From NCBI GenBank assembly GCA_032821775.1, contig JAVLRN010000011.1:1302001-1366000 (forward strand): a DNA stretch of 64,000 nt, written 5' to 3'. Positions 1 to 11,317 of this stretch are shown here, piece by piece. The notes below the pieces were generated by a model, which searched no databases, was not told where the DNA came from, and saw nothing but the letters and a program-made list of their open reading frames with translations. This DNA is from Sanguinoderma infundibulare (Eukaryota; Basidiomycota; Agaricomycetes; Polyporales; Polyporaceae). The translations under genes and the position numbers were made by a program. The stretch's first letter is position 1. Every line of letters begins with the position of its first letter.

Positions 1-1
1 G

Positions 2-2338
2 AACGCTCTCACCGAGAGCACTCCGGACCAGGTTCCCCCTGAAGCCCTAGCTGACCCAACCGTCAATGACATCAACCGCGCCTGGGACGCAGACACTTTC
101 CTCCAGGCCGACGGTGCCGCCCGCCGCAAAGCATATCTTTGCATCGCACGACTCCTCCCCAACGCTTCCCTTCCCGATTCCCCGATTGACGACAAACTCC
201 CCAATAAGGTCATCGAGATGCTTTCTGACGTCTCCCCTCCCGACCTGGCTCTGCTCCAGGAATGCACTTCCCTCTTCTTCCTCGAACGTCCCCGTATCTC
301 CTCCCGCTCCGATTTCACTACTTATGAACTTGCCCGCTGCCTTGCCCTCCCTCCTTGCGTTCTCCACTTCCTTATGTACACCTACTCCTTCGTTTTTGAC
401 TCGGCCCTTCATCTGGCCTTGCTCGTCAAGGATTCTTTTGTGGCCGCGTTCGCTTCCCCTTCCCATCCATATGCCGCTTATTTCCCACAGGTTCCCGCAG
501 CAGGGCGGACCGCGCCAGACGCAGTTCCCCCCCGCTCCCCTTCCCCGCCTTCCCCCATGCGTGGCATCACCTCGGTTGGCACTGCCGGCTCCATGCATTC
601 TGTCCACAACTCCGCCCCTGTCGACACCCCCCCTGGCCCGAGGGTGCGCTTTACTCCGGCCGCCATGGAGCACGAGAGCACTCCCTTCCCCGGTCCCGTC
701 CCTGCTGCCGGCCCCCGCTGCGCTACGTGCAAGGGGCCACATCCCACCACCAAACACGCCCGCTCTGCCGCCTCCAAGCGGAAGAAGGGCAAGACTGTTG
801 CCGGCGTCTCTTACGCCGTTGTGTCATCCTCCGGCACCGCTGGCTCCGCCACGACTGCGCAGCCTACCCCCAAGACCACCGTGCCTAAGGTAACCATTCC
901 CGCCCCCACCTCCCTCCCTCCCCGCCCACTTTCTCCCCCTATCGCTCCTGTCCCCGCGGCTCCGGCTGCTCCCCCTGCTAACCCTCCACAGGCTCCCACG
1001 ACCCGGCAATCCCCCCAGGTGCCCCCCACCAGACCCTCGGCGTGGTCCCGCGGCCCCCCGCGAGTCAACGTTGACGAAATCATCAACTCCAAGATCTCTG
1101 CCCTCCCCAAGGGACACGCCACCGCCCACCAGTACCGTTTTGAACGCCCCTTCCCGCCCCACCTCCGGGAAACGGAGGCCAACATCCGCCGCCACCTCAC
1201 CTCTGACAACATCGCTGTCTCGGCTGTCCACTGGGGACCGGCTGGTTACACCCTCTCCGTCGTCACCCCCGGCCCCCTCTCCAACGACTACATCGAGCTC
1301 CTCGACATCTCGGTCGGCGAACTCCTCAAACTCCCGGCCCTTGAAAGCTCCGGCTTTAAGTATTTCACTGCTCTTGTCGTCCATTCCATTCCTTCACGCA
1401 TGCACCTCCTTGGAGGCGACTGCGTGGAGATTGATCCCCTCCTCTGTGCCAGGGAAGCTGCGGCCCGCGCTCCGGCATCGTCGCCTTGGCACTCCATTCC
1501 TGCTGACTGCATCATTGGCGCTAGGTGGCTCCCCAACCCCTCCCCCGACGCCGCCTCCCTCTACATCGACGTGCGCGAAGAGTCTCACCTCTTCGCGCGC
1601 GCCCGTCTCCTCCACAACAAGCCGCTCGAATTCGAGTTTGGGGTCGGACTTCGCCCGTCCTTGCTCTGCCCCACCCGCCAAACGGTCCGACTCTGTGCTA
1701 ACTGCCAGGGCCTGGACCACCCCACTACCTCATGCTGTAAGGCCCCCAAGTGCGCCGTCTGCGCTGGGGCTCACCGTACATACGACCATGTCGCGGTCGC
1801 CCCCACCGCTGTTGAGGCCTGTGCCAACTGCGGGGGTGACCATCCTTCTACTTCTCCTGCGTGTCCCAGCCGCCGCGCGCGGCTCGCTGAAATCAACCGT
1901 CCTTCACAGAACGCTAACGTGGCCCGCCAGATGGGGCTGCCCATCCCCTGCCGCTCTTGCGGCGTTTCCCACAAATTCGGCGTCCATGTACGCCCCCCGG
2001 CCTCTGGCCCTTACTGCCGCTCATGCCGCTGCCGGCATGAGTTCGGTGTCCATGTCTCCCGTCGCAATCCCGCTGCTCACACCGCTAACCCGGGCCCGTC
2101 GCGCATGGCTGCTGATGCCGATGGGTTCATCCGCGCCTCCGCCTCCGCTTCTTCCACCTCACAATATCGTCCGTTCTGTCGCCGTTGCAACGCACCCCAC
2201 CCTCTCGGCCAACATTTGCAGGGCCCCGCTCCCCTCGGCCAATCCAATGCCGCCCCACGTACCTACCACACGGTACCACACGCCCATGTGACTGAAATCT
2301 TCCCTGATGTTCCTGCGCCCGAGGGGGCAGGGCTCTAA
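2..2338 (+). CDS. LINE ORF1, gag-like zinc-knuckle protein (5' partial)
   Basis: The frame is open from the left edge to TAA at 2336-2338; the start codon lies outside the window. The N-terminal part is Pro/Ala/Thr-rich and low in complexity. The C-terminal third carries a run of Cys/His motifs: CANCQGLDHPTTSC (CX2CX4HX4C), CAVCAGAHRTYDH, CANCGGDHPSTSPAC, then related CRSC/CRRC...H modules to about 2230. Such ORF1 proteins bind the element RNA and form the ribonucleoprotein. The stop overlaps the ORF2 start (TAATG), which suggests ORF2 is made by termination-reinitiation. No disabling mutation is seen in the visible part. Confidence 0.88.
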   Translation, partial: NALTESTPDQVPPEALADPTVNDINRAWDADTFLQADGAARRKAYLCIARLLPNASLPDSPIDDKLPNKVIEMLSDVSPPDLALLQECTSLFFLERPRISSRSDFTTYELARCLALPPCVLHFLMYTYSFVFDSALHLALLVKDSFVAAFASPSHPYAAYFPQVPAAGRTAPDAVPPRSPSPPSPMRGITSVGTAGSMHSVHNSAPVDTPPGPRVRFTPAAMEHESTPFPGPVPAAGPRCATCKGPHPTTKHARSAASKRKKGKTVAGVSYAVVSSSGTAGSATTAQPTPKTTVPKVTIPAPTSLPPRPLSPPIAPVPAAPAAPPANPPQAPTTRQSPQVPPTRPSAWSRGPPRVNVDEIINSKISALPKGHATAHQYRFERPFPPHLRETEANIRRHLTSDNIAVSAVHWGPAGYTLSVVTPGPLSNDYIELLDISVGELLKLPALESSGFKYFTALVVHSIPSRMHLLGGDCVEIDPLLCAREAAARAPASSPWHSIPADCIIGARWLPNPSPDAASLYIDVREESHLFARARLLHNKPLEFEFGVGLRPSLLCPTRQTVRLCANCQGLDHPTTSCCKAPKCAVCAGAHRTYDHVAVAPTAVEACANCGGDHPSTSPACPSRRARLAEINRPSQNANVARQMGLPIPCRSCGVSHKFGVHVRPPASGPYCRSCRCRHEFGVHVSRRNPAAHTANPGPSRMAADADGFIRASASASSTSQYRPFCRRCNAPHPLGQHLQGPAPLGQSNAAPRTYHTVPHAHVTEIFPDVPAPEGAGL

Positions 2339-5300
2339 TGCTGCTGCACGATGACCCTTCCTTCGTCGCGTCTGACGAACTGTGCTCACTCTTTGATTCA
2401 CTCAGCCTATCCGAGCCACCTGCTCCCCCCAACCCTTCCCCTCCGCTTACCCACCCGCACTCCTCCCAGAAACCCACCATGTTCTCCGAGCTGAAGGTCG
2501 TGTTTCATAACGCGCACCGCAGCTCGGCCCAAGTCTCTTCTCTCCTCGTCTCTCTCGCTCCTAACACAGACGTTCTCTGCATCCAGGAACCTTGGTATGG
2601 CAAACTTAAAGCTATCCCCGCCAGCGGCGGCAAACATAACAGCTCCGGCCCTGGGGACCGCACCACTGACAACTTCTATTTTGGCACACAGGCTAATCCT
2701 AACTGGCAGCTCATCGAGCCGCTGGTCAAGGACGAGCACAAGCCGCACCCTAGAGTGTGCTGCTATGTCAATCACCGCTTCCCGCAGCACCGGGTGTCGC
2801 TCCATCCGTCCATCACCTCCCGGGACGCCCTGCTGGTCAGCATACAACTGTCGGCCCGCGAGCCCCCTCTATACATATTGAACCTTTACAATGACAGTTC
2901 GCATCCTACTGTCCTTTTCGACTATTTATCATCTCTTGGCCCCTGTCTCCCTCCCCACGTTCGCTGCATCGGCGGCGACTTCAACGTACATAGCCCTGTC
3001 TGGGATCCCTCCTACCCCACTTCATCATCACGCACCACCCTCGCGGCCATGGATTCCTTCCTAGGCATGTGGGACCTCCGCCTCCTTTCCCCTCCGGACG
3101 TTGTTACCCACGTACCAGACAATACCTCCTTACGCGGTACGGTCATTGACCTCGTCTGGACCCCCGATTCCCCTGCCTTCACTGACTCCATCCGCGTCGA
3201 TTTACACGGTCGCGGACTCTCTGACCATGCCCTGATACATACGTCGCTCTCTATTACCCCACACTCTCTTTTTGGTTCCCCTGGCATTCCCCTCGATGAC
3301 ATGCCGGAATATCTATCTACGTTAGCTGACTCCCTGCTCCGCGTTTTCTACCCTACCATCTCTCTTCCCTTCGACTCGGACACCCTCCCTCCCCTCCTCC
3401 CCCTGGACTCCAAGGAGGCTGCACAGGCGGCCGTCACATCGCTCTTTGACACCATCACGGAGGTTTGGGATTCCTTCGCCAGACCGCGATGCCCCTCCAT
3501 TCGACAACGGTCGTGGTACGATTCACACGTCAAAGCCGCGCGCAAGCACCTTTTCCAGGTCCTGCGCACTACCGCCCCATGGCAGTCCCACAACGCTACC
3601 CGGTCCTCACCGCACGCGACCACTTCGCTTCGGCTCACCTCCTATCTCAATGGGACCAGGAGGCCCGACAGGAGGCCCGCACGGACTACTTCCGCGCGAT
3701 CCGCAAGGCCAAGAACACGTTCTTTGAACGCCGCATTCACGAAGTCAGCGTCGACGACAGGGACATATGGGCCCTCATGCAATGGACACGCCCCCGGCGC
3801 ATCCACGACTACGTTGGTCTCCGCAACAACGCCGGAGCCCCCATCACATCGGATGACGTCCTCTTCGCCACCCTCGACGACCACTTCCACAGCGCTGCTA
3901 GCCGACTGGTCGACCTTACCCTTGTGGATCGCCTCCGTCAACTCGACGAACGAGATTGGCCCCCCTTCTCGACCCAGGAACTTACGGACACCCTCGCGGC
4001 GTGTCGGTCCACTTCTACCCCGGGCTGGGATCATGTCCCGTGGTCCTTCCTGAAATACGTTACTTCCCCCACTTCCTCCTCTCCCCCCTCCGTCCGCGCC
4101 TTCCTGTTCGCCTTCACTTCCCTTTTTAACGCACTCTTCACACTCGCTGTCTGGCCGGCGGAATTCCGTCGCGCCGTCACGGTGGTCATCCCCAAGCCCA
4201 ATAAACCGGACTACTCCCGTATCAAGGCCTACCGCCCCATCGTCCTCCTTTCCACCATTGCCAAGTGGTTGGAAAAAGTCGTCAACACCCGCATCTCCTT
4301 CGACGCCCAAGCCCATGGCGTCATCCACCCCTGCCAGTTTGGGTCGACTTGGAAACACAGCACCGTCGATGCAGTTGCCTACACGGTCCAACACATTCAC
4401 GGGTCCTGGCGCCGTCGCCTCGTCACGTCCATGCTTGGCTTTGACATTGCGCAGTTTTTCCCTTCCATCAATCACTCTTTGCTTATCGCTGTGTGCGCTC
4501 ACCGCGGCCTTCCCTCCGCTTTCATTTCCTGGCTCAAGTCTTATTTGCTTCCTCGTTCCTCTTCTTTCCGCTTCGGGTCTGCCTCTTTGGACGACTTCAC
4601 CATCCCTAGCGTCGGGGTCGGCCAAGGCTCCTCCCTGTCCCCTACCCTCTCCGCCATCCCCGCTTCCCTTTTACTGTACGCACTCTATGATTATTTCCGC
4701 TCCCACTCGCAACACCACCGCTTTTCATACTGTCACCTATACGTTGACGATGGCAACCTTATGGTATCGTCCCCTTCCATCCAAGAAAACATCACCCTCC
4801 TTACCGACCTGTACTCTCTTACTATACGCATCCTGACCGGTCTCGGCCTTACCATCGAACACGAAAAGACTTCCCTCATTCACTTTGTCCCCGGCCATAA
4901 CCCATCCCAACTACCTTACACATCCCTCCCCCTTACTATACATCTGGCGGACGCCCCCCCTCTCGTCATCCCGGCTTCGCCGACGATCACGCACCTGGGC
5001 TTCATCCTGGACTCCGGACTAGCCTGGACGGACCATGTCCAACACTTCGCCCGACGCACCAACACCACTACTGCCGCGGTCCGCATGCTGGGATCGTCTC
5101 AGCGCGGCCTGTCACCCATCCAATGACGACAGTTGTACGTTGCTTGCATCCGTCCTATACTCACCTATGGCATCCAGGTGTGGTTTCGCAGGAAGGGCGC
5201 CTCCCATCTCCTCAAGCCACTCCACACGGCCCAGCATGTGGCCCTACGTTGGATTACTGGGTGTTTCTCCACCACCCCTGTCAGTGCGCTTCACATACTG

Positions 5301-7097
5301 TCAGGCATCGTCCCTATTCATCTATTCGGTGCCAAACTCCAGGAATCATTTCGTTTACGCGTCCATACGCTCTACCACTCCCACCCTATATGCAATCTGT
5401 TTCCTTTTCTATATGACCTACCACGCAAACGCCTACATTTGTCCTTCTTTCCCCCTCTCTCTGATCCCAAGAAGCCGCTCTATCATGGGGCGGTTTCCAG
5501 CATCACTGCTCTTCCGTCCTCGTATACTTCCCCCCCGCTCCCCACTTTCAACCCTCTCCACCGTCTCTGTCGACCCGGCTGTCGACCCATAGATAACTTC
5601 GCGTCTCGCATCCACTTTTTCCCCAACTCCCCTCCCAAGAAGTCAAACCACGACGCCCTTCACGCTTGGATTAAGTCTACACTACAACCACGTATTGACC
5701 GTGCTCACTTGGACCCGGATACGTTAGTCATTTACACTGATGGCTCCGCCCCCCCTACCGGTGGCCCTGCGGCCGCTGCTTATGTGGCTTACCCATTCCT
5801 CCACTCTATCTCCTCGCAACTCGCGGCCCCCGCCGGCCTCGGATTCGCGCATGACGCCGAGCGGAAAGCTCTCGATATCGCCATGAACCACGTACTACAC
5901 CAGTCTCAGGATACCGTTTTCTTCTTTATGGACTCTCTAGCTACACTTTGTTCGTGGTTCCTTACCGGTTCCGGCGACCCCCTCACCATTTCCATCAACT
6001 CCTCGGTCCGTCGTTGGCTCGAAAGAGACACGGCGCATCACCTCTACTTCTCATGGTGTCCGTCCCATTCGGACATCATAGGCAACGAGAAGGCGGATGC
6101 CCTTGCGTCAGGGCTCCTCGCGTCGCTATCCCGCGACCCTCTCCAACATCCCCCAGCCAAAGTCACCCGCTTGGCTTACGCTAAACGCCGCATCAGCAAC
6201 ACCCTCTGGCTCGATTGGACGAAGATGGCCATCGATGACAGCGACCCTACTCATCCCCGCATCCGTCGACCGTTCTGGGGAACTCACTGGCTCCCCACTG
6301 CTTACCCCGTCCGGTTCCTACCCAACGACGGCAAATCGATTATACGTGAACACGGTCATAAGTCCATCACCACCTACGCCCGCCTCACCCGGTTGCTGAC
6401 GGGCCACGCCCCCACTGGGGAGTACCGATGGCAATTCCGCGCTTTTGCGCAACAACCTTACCACTGCCGGTGCGGCTCCCTCGGGAACCCCATCCATTCG
6501 CGCCACCACATCCTCGCCGAATGTCCCCTCTACTTCTGCAGCGAACTCTTTCGCCCCCGATACCTGTCCGAACTTGATCCGTTCCCGGACATCCTGGCCT
6601 TCCTTGCGGTCAACCCCACGGCGTTCACGTTCGCGGACTGTCCTGTCAACCCACCAGACGACTTGGCAGTTCTTCCGAGCCCTCTCAGCGAACTCATCCA
6701 CGTGGTCGCAGATGTGTCACTTCGCCACAGCAAGCTTCGCAGACGCCTCCCCCTTCCATTCTCACCTGTGCCCGCTGACATGCCTCCAGAAGCTGTCGCG
6801 GCACATTTCGTACACCATGCCCACCGCCGCCCACTACATCCGGACGTCCTGCCTCTGCTGGACTTCGGCTGGAAGGCCATTCTCGAACCGCGCGCCCTCG
6901 AGCACATCCAACGGCTCCAGGACCGCGGTCACACCTATCCCACCACGGAACTTGCGGTCTCTGATGAGATCCGACGGCTCCGTGGCCCCATCATCCCATC
7001 AAGTCTCCTGCCGCGGGACGTGACGTCTCCTGCCGTAGGACAGCTTTCGAAGTGTGTTGTGCAGACGGAGCACGGAGGGGGCTCGCGTTCGTCTTGA
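2338..7097 (+). pseudogene. LINE ORF2 polyprotein, broken by one frameshift and one stop
   Basis: It begins at ATG 2338, sharing its A with the ORF1 stop. Domains in order: APE-type endonuclease (QEPW near 2585, GGDFN near 2970, SDH near 3220); reverse transcriptase (AYRPIVLLSTIAKWLEK near 4230, motif A FDIAQFFPSI near 4440, motif B GQGSSLSP near 4620, catalytic YVDD near 4742); RNase H (YTDGS near 5735, ERKALDIA near 5860, FMDSLATL near 5925, SHSDIIGNEKADAL near 6065); and a Cys/His motif near 6465-6530. Reading moves from frame 1 to frame 3 at about 3560-3600, as expected of a 1-nt deletion. A TGA at 5124-5126 stands where related elements usually have Arg (CGA to TGA). This copy probably cannot make full ORF2. 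Confidence 0.9.
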
Positions 7098-7271
7098 CGG
7101 GTGTTGTTGTAATGAGGGCGGTTCCGCTCGCTGCCTTCGGGTGCAGACCAGCCATGCGGCCAACGTGGCACGTGTGTTGACAACTGAACGCTGGATACCG
7201 GTTTGATTTGATGACGATCTAGGTACATGGGCTCGTGTGTAATAGGCGTCCTTGAATCTCATAACCTGTCT
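7098..7271 (+). other. LINE 3' untranslated region
   Basis: Non-coding stretch between the ORF2 stop and the A tract. No reading frame or repeat is evident. Its 3' end would be the template site for target-primed reverse transcription. Confidence 0.6.
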
Positions 7272-7290
7272 AAAAAAAAAAAAAAAAAAA
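7272..7290 (+). repeat. A19 tail of the LINE
   Basis: Nineteen consecutive A residues directly after the 3' UTR mark the 3' junction of the insertion. Host sequence begins at about 7291. Confidence 0.85.
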
Positions 7291-8014
7291 GATTGCAGCC
7301 AGCCTCGTTTTGCGAGGGTCTCTTGTTGGCGTAATGCAGATGCCTTGTCCTCGGGTACTGTCCGCCGATTGTTTGATGCGCTCGGGCGTGGGGTCTTGAG
7401 AACGACACAAGTGCCTGAAAGTGTGTGTTGCGTGGTGCCGCAACAAGAGAGCTGTGGAAGATCGACGGGCTGTACACTCTACTATGATGGCGACGACGGG
7501 CCCTGTAACAACCGCCAAATACAGTACATGTTATAACAATGCTACAGAAATTGCGAAGTTGATAAATACTTACTCTGGAGGTGGGGTCGCCCTACCTGTT
7601 CATCTGCACGTAGCCACAAGCAGCGTTGTTCGTTCATACTTCTAAATACACGTCTGGTTGTAAAACGAGGACGAGTCGTATGAGTGGTCATCGGACAAAG
7701 CATCATTGATGAACATGAATGTCTCATGATGACTTACCTTTTCTTAATGTTTTCCAATACAGATAGCGCAGTATGTTTTGGATGGCAAAACCCTTCGTCA
7801 AAGTTCGAGTCAGCCCGGACATGCAGTGGGCGAAAGCACAAAAGCAGGAGGCATTTGGTATGTGACGGTGACGTATTGTCACACCATCACGCACGCTTCC
7901 AAATAGTCCGCTACCGTCCTCCGTCCATTGCACTCTGCTGCTGCCTTCCATCGCCTCTGCGGCCGCTTTTGCTAGATTTGACGCTGCCTGCAAGAACTAC
8001 AGGAACGAGTCGCG
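7291..8014. other. Intergenic, LINE tail to V-ATPase gene
   Basis: No convincing coding frame, repeat or RNA gene is seen. The right part must hold the promoter and 5' UTR of the V-ATPase subunit E gene; no TATA box is evident. Confidence 0.5.
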
Positions 8015-9080
8015 ATGACGAGCCGACCGCTCAACGATGATGAGGTGCTCTCAGAGATGAACAAGATGGTGCGTACACAACGCGCTCCAAATCGGACACA
8101 GACAGTCGCACGCGGTGTGGGGTGTGGGCAGGACAGGACCTGACCGGCTTCCGTGCTGCAGGTGGCGTTCATCAAGCAGGAGGCCCTCGAGAAGGCACGG
8201 GAGATCAAGGTCAAGGCGGACGAGGAGTTTGCGATCGAGAAGGTGCGTCGCCCGAGACCAAGCAGGACAGAATAGATGCTGGGAGGAGCGCGGGCGGAGG
8301 CTGAAAGGTGTTTGGGTCGCATACAGGCGAAGCTGGTCAAGCAGGAGCAGCAGGCAATCGACGCACTTTACGAGAAGAAGCGCAAGGGCGCCGAGGTGTC
8401 GCAGAAGATGTACGTACCCCATCCATTCTCTGTGTCCCCCAGTCAATCGTGCACACATTCCACCTAATCTAACACGAACAATCCACCCCGTGTGCAGTGC
8501 GCAATCGACCCTGACGAACAAGTCCCGGCTGAAGCTCCTCCAGCAGCGCGAGGAACACCTTCAAGACCTCTTCACGACCGCCCGCGCGGCGATCGACGAG
8601 CTCGCAAATGACGAGGCGCGCTACGTCCAGTTCCTCGAGGGCGTCATCGTCCAGGGCTTCCTCGCCCAGCTCGAGCCCGAGGTCACCGTGCACGCCCGCG
8701 AGAAGGACGTCGGGATCGTCGAGCGTGCCGCCGACAGCGCCGCGCGCCAGTACAACGAGATCAGCGCTCGGACGGTCAAGGTGACCGTCGAGGGCTCGCT
8801 CAGTAACGAAATGTGAGCGACTTTCTGTGGTCTTCTTATTGCGAGGTGTTTACCATGGGCTCGGGTGATAGTGCTGGTGGTGTCAAACTGGTCAGCGGCA
8901 CGAAGCGCATTACGATTGATAACACCCTGGATGAACGGCTACGGTTACTGGAGGACAGGGTACGTCGACTTCCCAAATGCGCTTGTTTGAGGACTCACTT
9001 CACATATATGTGTTTAGATGCTGCCAGAGATCCGGACGGACCTCTTTGGCTCGAACCCCAACCGCAAGTTCTACACATAA
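8015..9080 (+). CDS. VMA4: V-type H+-ATPase subunit E
   Basis: Subunit E is part of the peripheral stalk that links the cytosolic V1 motor to the membrane V0 sector of the vacuolar proton pump. Six exons are inferred: 8015-8068, 8162-8242, 8327-8409, 8498-8812, 8872-8959, 9018-9080 (684 nt, 227 aa), the usual family length. The N-terminal half is charged and helical (KQEALEKAREIKVKADEE), as expected of the stalk coiled coil. The C-terminal half carries family-typical stretches such as GGVKLVSGTKRITIDNTLDE and MLPEIRTDLFG. All introns are GT-AG and 50-95 nt. The intron before GGVKL uses the acceptor at 8870-8871, the only nearby site that keeps frame. The gene is intact. Confidence 0.95.
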
Positions 9081-9368
9081 GCCCGCTCAACGATATACCC
9101 AAGCCTAGCCTGTGCGGACAATGGATCGAGCACTTGGGCTCCTTGTACATATATACTCATACTCAATCGCACACGAACGTTCACGATTTTAAACGCACAC
9201 AGCCTTCTATGCTGACAAGCGGAGACAGACAACAGCATTCTATCCTTCGAAAGCGTCAAACTGATGTGCATGAACGCTCCCCTTAGCCTACACCCCCTTG
9301 CGTGATGCATATATGCTCCAATCCAACCAATGATAGCAGTAAATAGCAATAGTCAAGTCTGTACACCC
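9081..9368. other. Convergent 3' intergenic spacer
   Basis: Spacer of 288 nt between the tail-to-tail V-ATPase E and Gga genes. No feature is recognised; it should hold both polyadenylation regions. Confidence 0.5.
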
Positions 9369-11317
9369 TCAGAACAGCCCCACCAGGTCCGCAAATGGAT
9401 CCTTCCCCTGCGCCTGCCCGTTCGCTGGTGTCGTCTGAGCCTGCGGCTGGACCTGGGGCTGCAGTGGCTGCTGCTGGAACGTCTGCAGGGGTTGCTGTTG
9501 TTGCGTGAACTGGGGTTGCGACTGTTGCTGGGGCTGGAACGGCAGCTGTGGCTGTTGTTGCCGCAAGAACTGCTGCTGTTGGGGTTGAATAGCCGGCCCA
9601 GCGAAGCCTGGCGCGGGCGACTGGGAGTACTGTGGTGGCTGCGAGTGCGGCTGCGGCGTACCCAGTCGTATCATTCCCAGCTGCGCACCCGACGAGGGCG
9701 ACGTCGTGCCAGCGCGTGGTGGGACGCTGCTCGGGACGGCGTTGGGCGTCGACTGGAACGCTGGTGTTGCAGGCTGACTTGACGAGAAGTTCGTGCCACC
9801 CACGCTCATGCCCATGCCCATGGTCCCCATGCCCATCCCCGCGGTCATCGGTGCGCTAAAGCTTTGACCACTGAAGATCGCTGACAGGGGCGCAGCCTGT
9901 GGCTGCGCTTGCGCCTGCGGGACGACGGCGGGAACTGAAGCGAAGAGGTCTGAGAGGTCGTCGATGCCCCCTCCCGTGGCGCCCCCGGTTGTCGGAGGCT
10001 GCGAAGGTGTGTCGTCGAAGTCGATGAGAGAGACGCCTTGGGGGCCACTGGGTCCGGCGGCGCCATTGGAGAGCTCTGGAGGGATGGGGTTCGCCGCAGC
10101 GGTGTAGTCGCCCTTCTTGTAGGATTCGTATCGGTTGAGAACGGTGTTGATCTGGTCGTTGATCTGGAGGTAGGTATCGAGCGATTCAGGGTCGTCTTCT
10201 TCGGCGTTGGATATCCACTTTTGGATCTTTGGTCGCGCGTCTCGCAGAATCGACGCGACTTGCTGTGCGCGCGCGAGGGCAGGTAAGACCGAGTGTGCGG
10301 GAGGATCGGGCAGAGGGGGGGAAGAGGGGGACTCACATCGTACACGTCCCCCTGTACAAACCTCTCTCCTCGTGTGGTATCGACATTGTCCAGGATCTCG
10401 TTGAGCAAGATGACTTTGCTCTCGAGCTTGTTGAGCTCAGTGAGAGACTGCGTGCGGTAGTCGGGTTTCGCGTCGGGGTTCGCACCGGCCAGTGTCTTCA
10501 TGAGTTCCTGAGCGGCTGCGAGGTCCCGGGGAGTGCCTCTGCGAATGAGCTCTTGCAGCTTCGCGGATTGCGCCTCCCGGTCCTCCGCCTCGAGCTCCTC
10601 CGCGGACTTAAGGTTCTGCACCTGCACGATACAGCAAGCTGCCATCAACATCACGTCTGCGACCAGTCTCATTCCCATATCCGCGGGGTTGAGCCCACGA
10701 CAGGGCGGCGCGAGCACTCACCGACGAAGACGGCGCCGAGGACCCCTGCTGCCTGAGCTCTCGGAAGCGATAGCCCTTGAACGTAAGCAGCCGGTGCATA
10801 TCCCGGATATTCGCAAAGTCCTCCTTCCATCGAGAGTCGTTACAGATGCCCTCCTTCCAGCTGTTGATGAGATCGAGAATCTTCTGCATGACCGGGCCCG
10901 GGAAGGGGGGCGGGCGCTCGGGGAAGCGACGGACGAGCTCGTTCAGAAACTCCTTGGTCGAGATCTGGAGTTGGAAGGGGTACCCGCACGACTGGACGAG
11001 GGTCTCCAGCAGCGCGAGGGCGAGCATGGCGATGTGAGGGTTGCGGTGGTTTACGAGCCGCGCGATAGTCATCGCGGCTTCGCGGGGGCTGCAATTGATT
11101 GGGACGGGCGAGGAGGAGCGGATAAGCACGGTTGGCTAGACCGTTACGAGAGAGCCCGTGAGACGTACTTGTTGGCCTTCTTTTGGTTGATGTAATCCGC
11201 GACTTCGAGATGGAGGGCGTAGTTGGGCTCGCCCATTGTCGGATTGCATGCGCGGGTGATGAGGACCTCGAGCGGGGAAACATTGGACATCCACGCGGAG
11301 GACGATGAGGGAAACAT
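9369..11317 (-). CDS. Gga-type Arf-binding adaptor (VHS-GAT), no ear domain
   Basis: Ggas sort cargo from the trans-Golgi to endosomes; VHS reads cargo, GAT binds Arf-GTP and ubiquitin, and the hinge recruits clathrin. Exons on the minus strand: 11317-11169, 11088-10722, 10621-10337, 10262-9369 (1695 nt, 564 aa). Residues about 10-150 form the VHS domain (LEVADYINQKKAN, QISTKEFLNELVRRFPERPP, IRDMHRLLTFKGYRF). Residues about 170-320 form GAT (RRGTPRDLAAAQELMKTLAG, LLNEILDNVD). The remainder is a Pro/Gln/Gly-rich hinge with poly-Gln stretches, ending in DPFADLVGLF. Yeast and animal Ggas end in a GAE ear of about 120 residues; none is visible here. The third-exon acceptor is ambiguous by two codons. 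VHS resemblance is closer to Gga than to Tom1 or Hrs (from memory, not a search). Confidence 0.88.

Larger units (their letters stand above)
1..7290 (+). mobile_element. LINE (non-LTR retrotransposon, I/Tad-like), 5' end outside window
   Basis: The order is gag-like ORF1, ORF2 (endonuclease, reverse transcriptase, RNase H, zinc motif), a 3' UTR of about 170 nt and an A19 tract. This is the layout of fungal Tad/I-type LINEs that move by target-primed reverse transcription. The 5' UTR and start of ORF1 lie left of the window, so the flanking target-site duplication cannot be checked. ORF2 carries one frameshift (about 3560-3600) and one in-frame TGA (5124-5126); otherwise the copy is open over 7 kb, so the insertion is probably young. 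Clade assignment beyond I/Tad-like is inference from motif order. Confidence 0.93.

Noticed and set aside
1071..2291. Plus-strand 406-codon frame overlapping LINE ORF1
   Set aside because: It is rich in Ser/Pro/Arg from frame-shifted reading of ORF1; the zinc knuckles are in the other frame.
3642..4625. Long minus-strand open frame of 327 codons inside the LINE
   Set aside because: It is antisense to the reverse transcriptase domain, whose motifs are unmistakable on the plus strand; GC-rich sequence gives long shadow frames.
7270..7518. Minus-strand frames running through the A tract (poly-Phe ends)
   Set aside because: Artefact of the A19 tail of the LINE.
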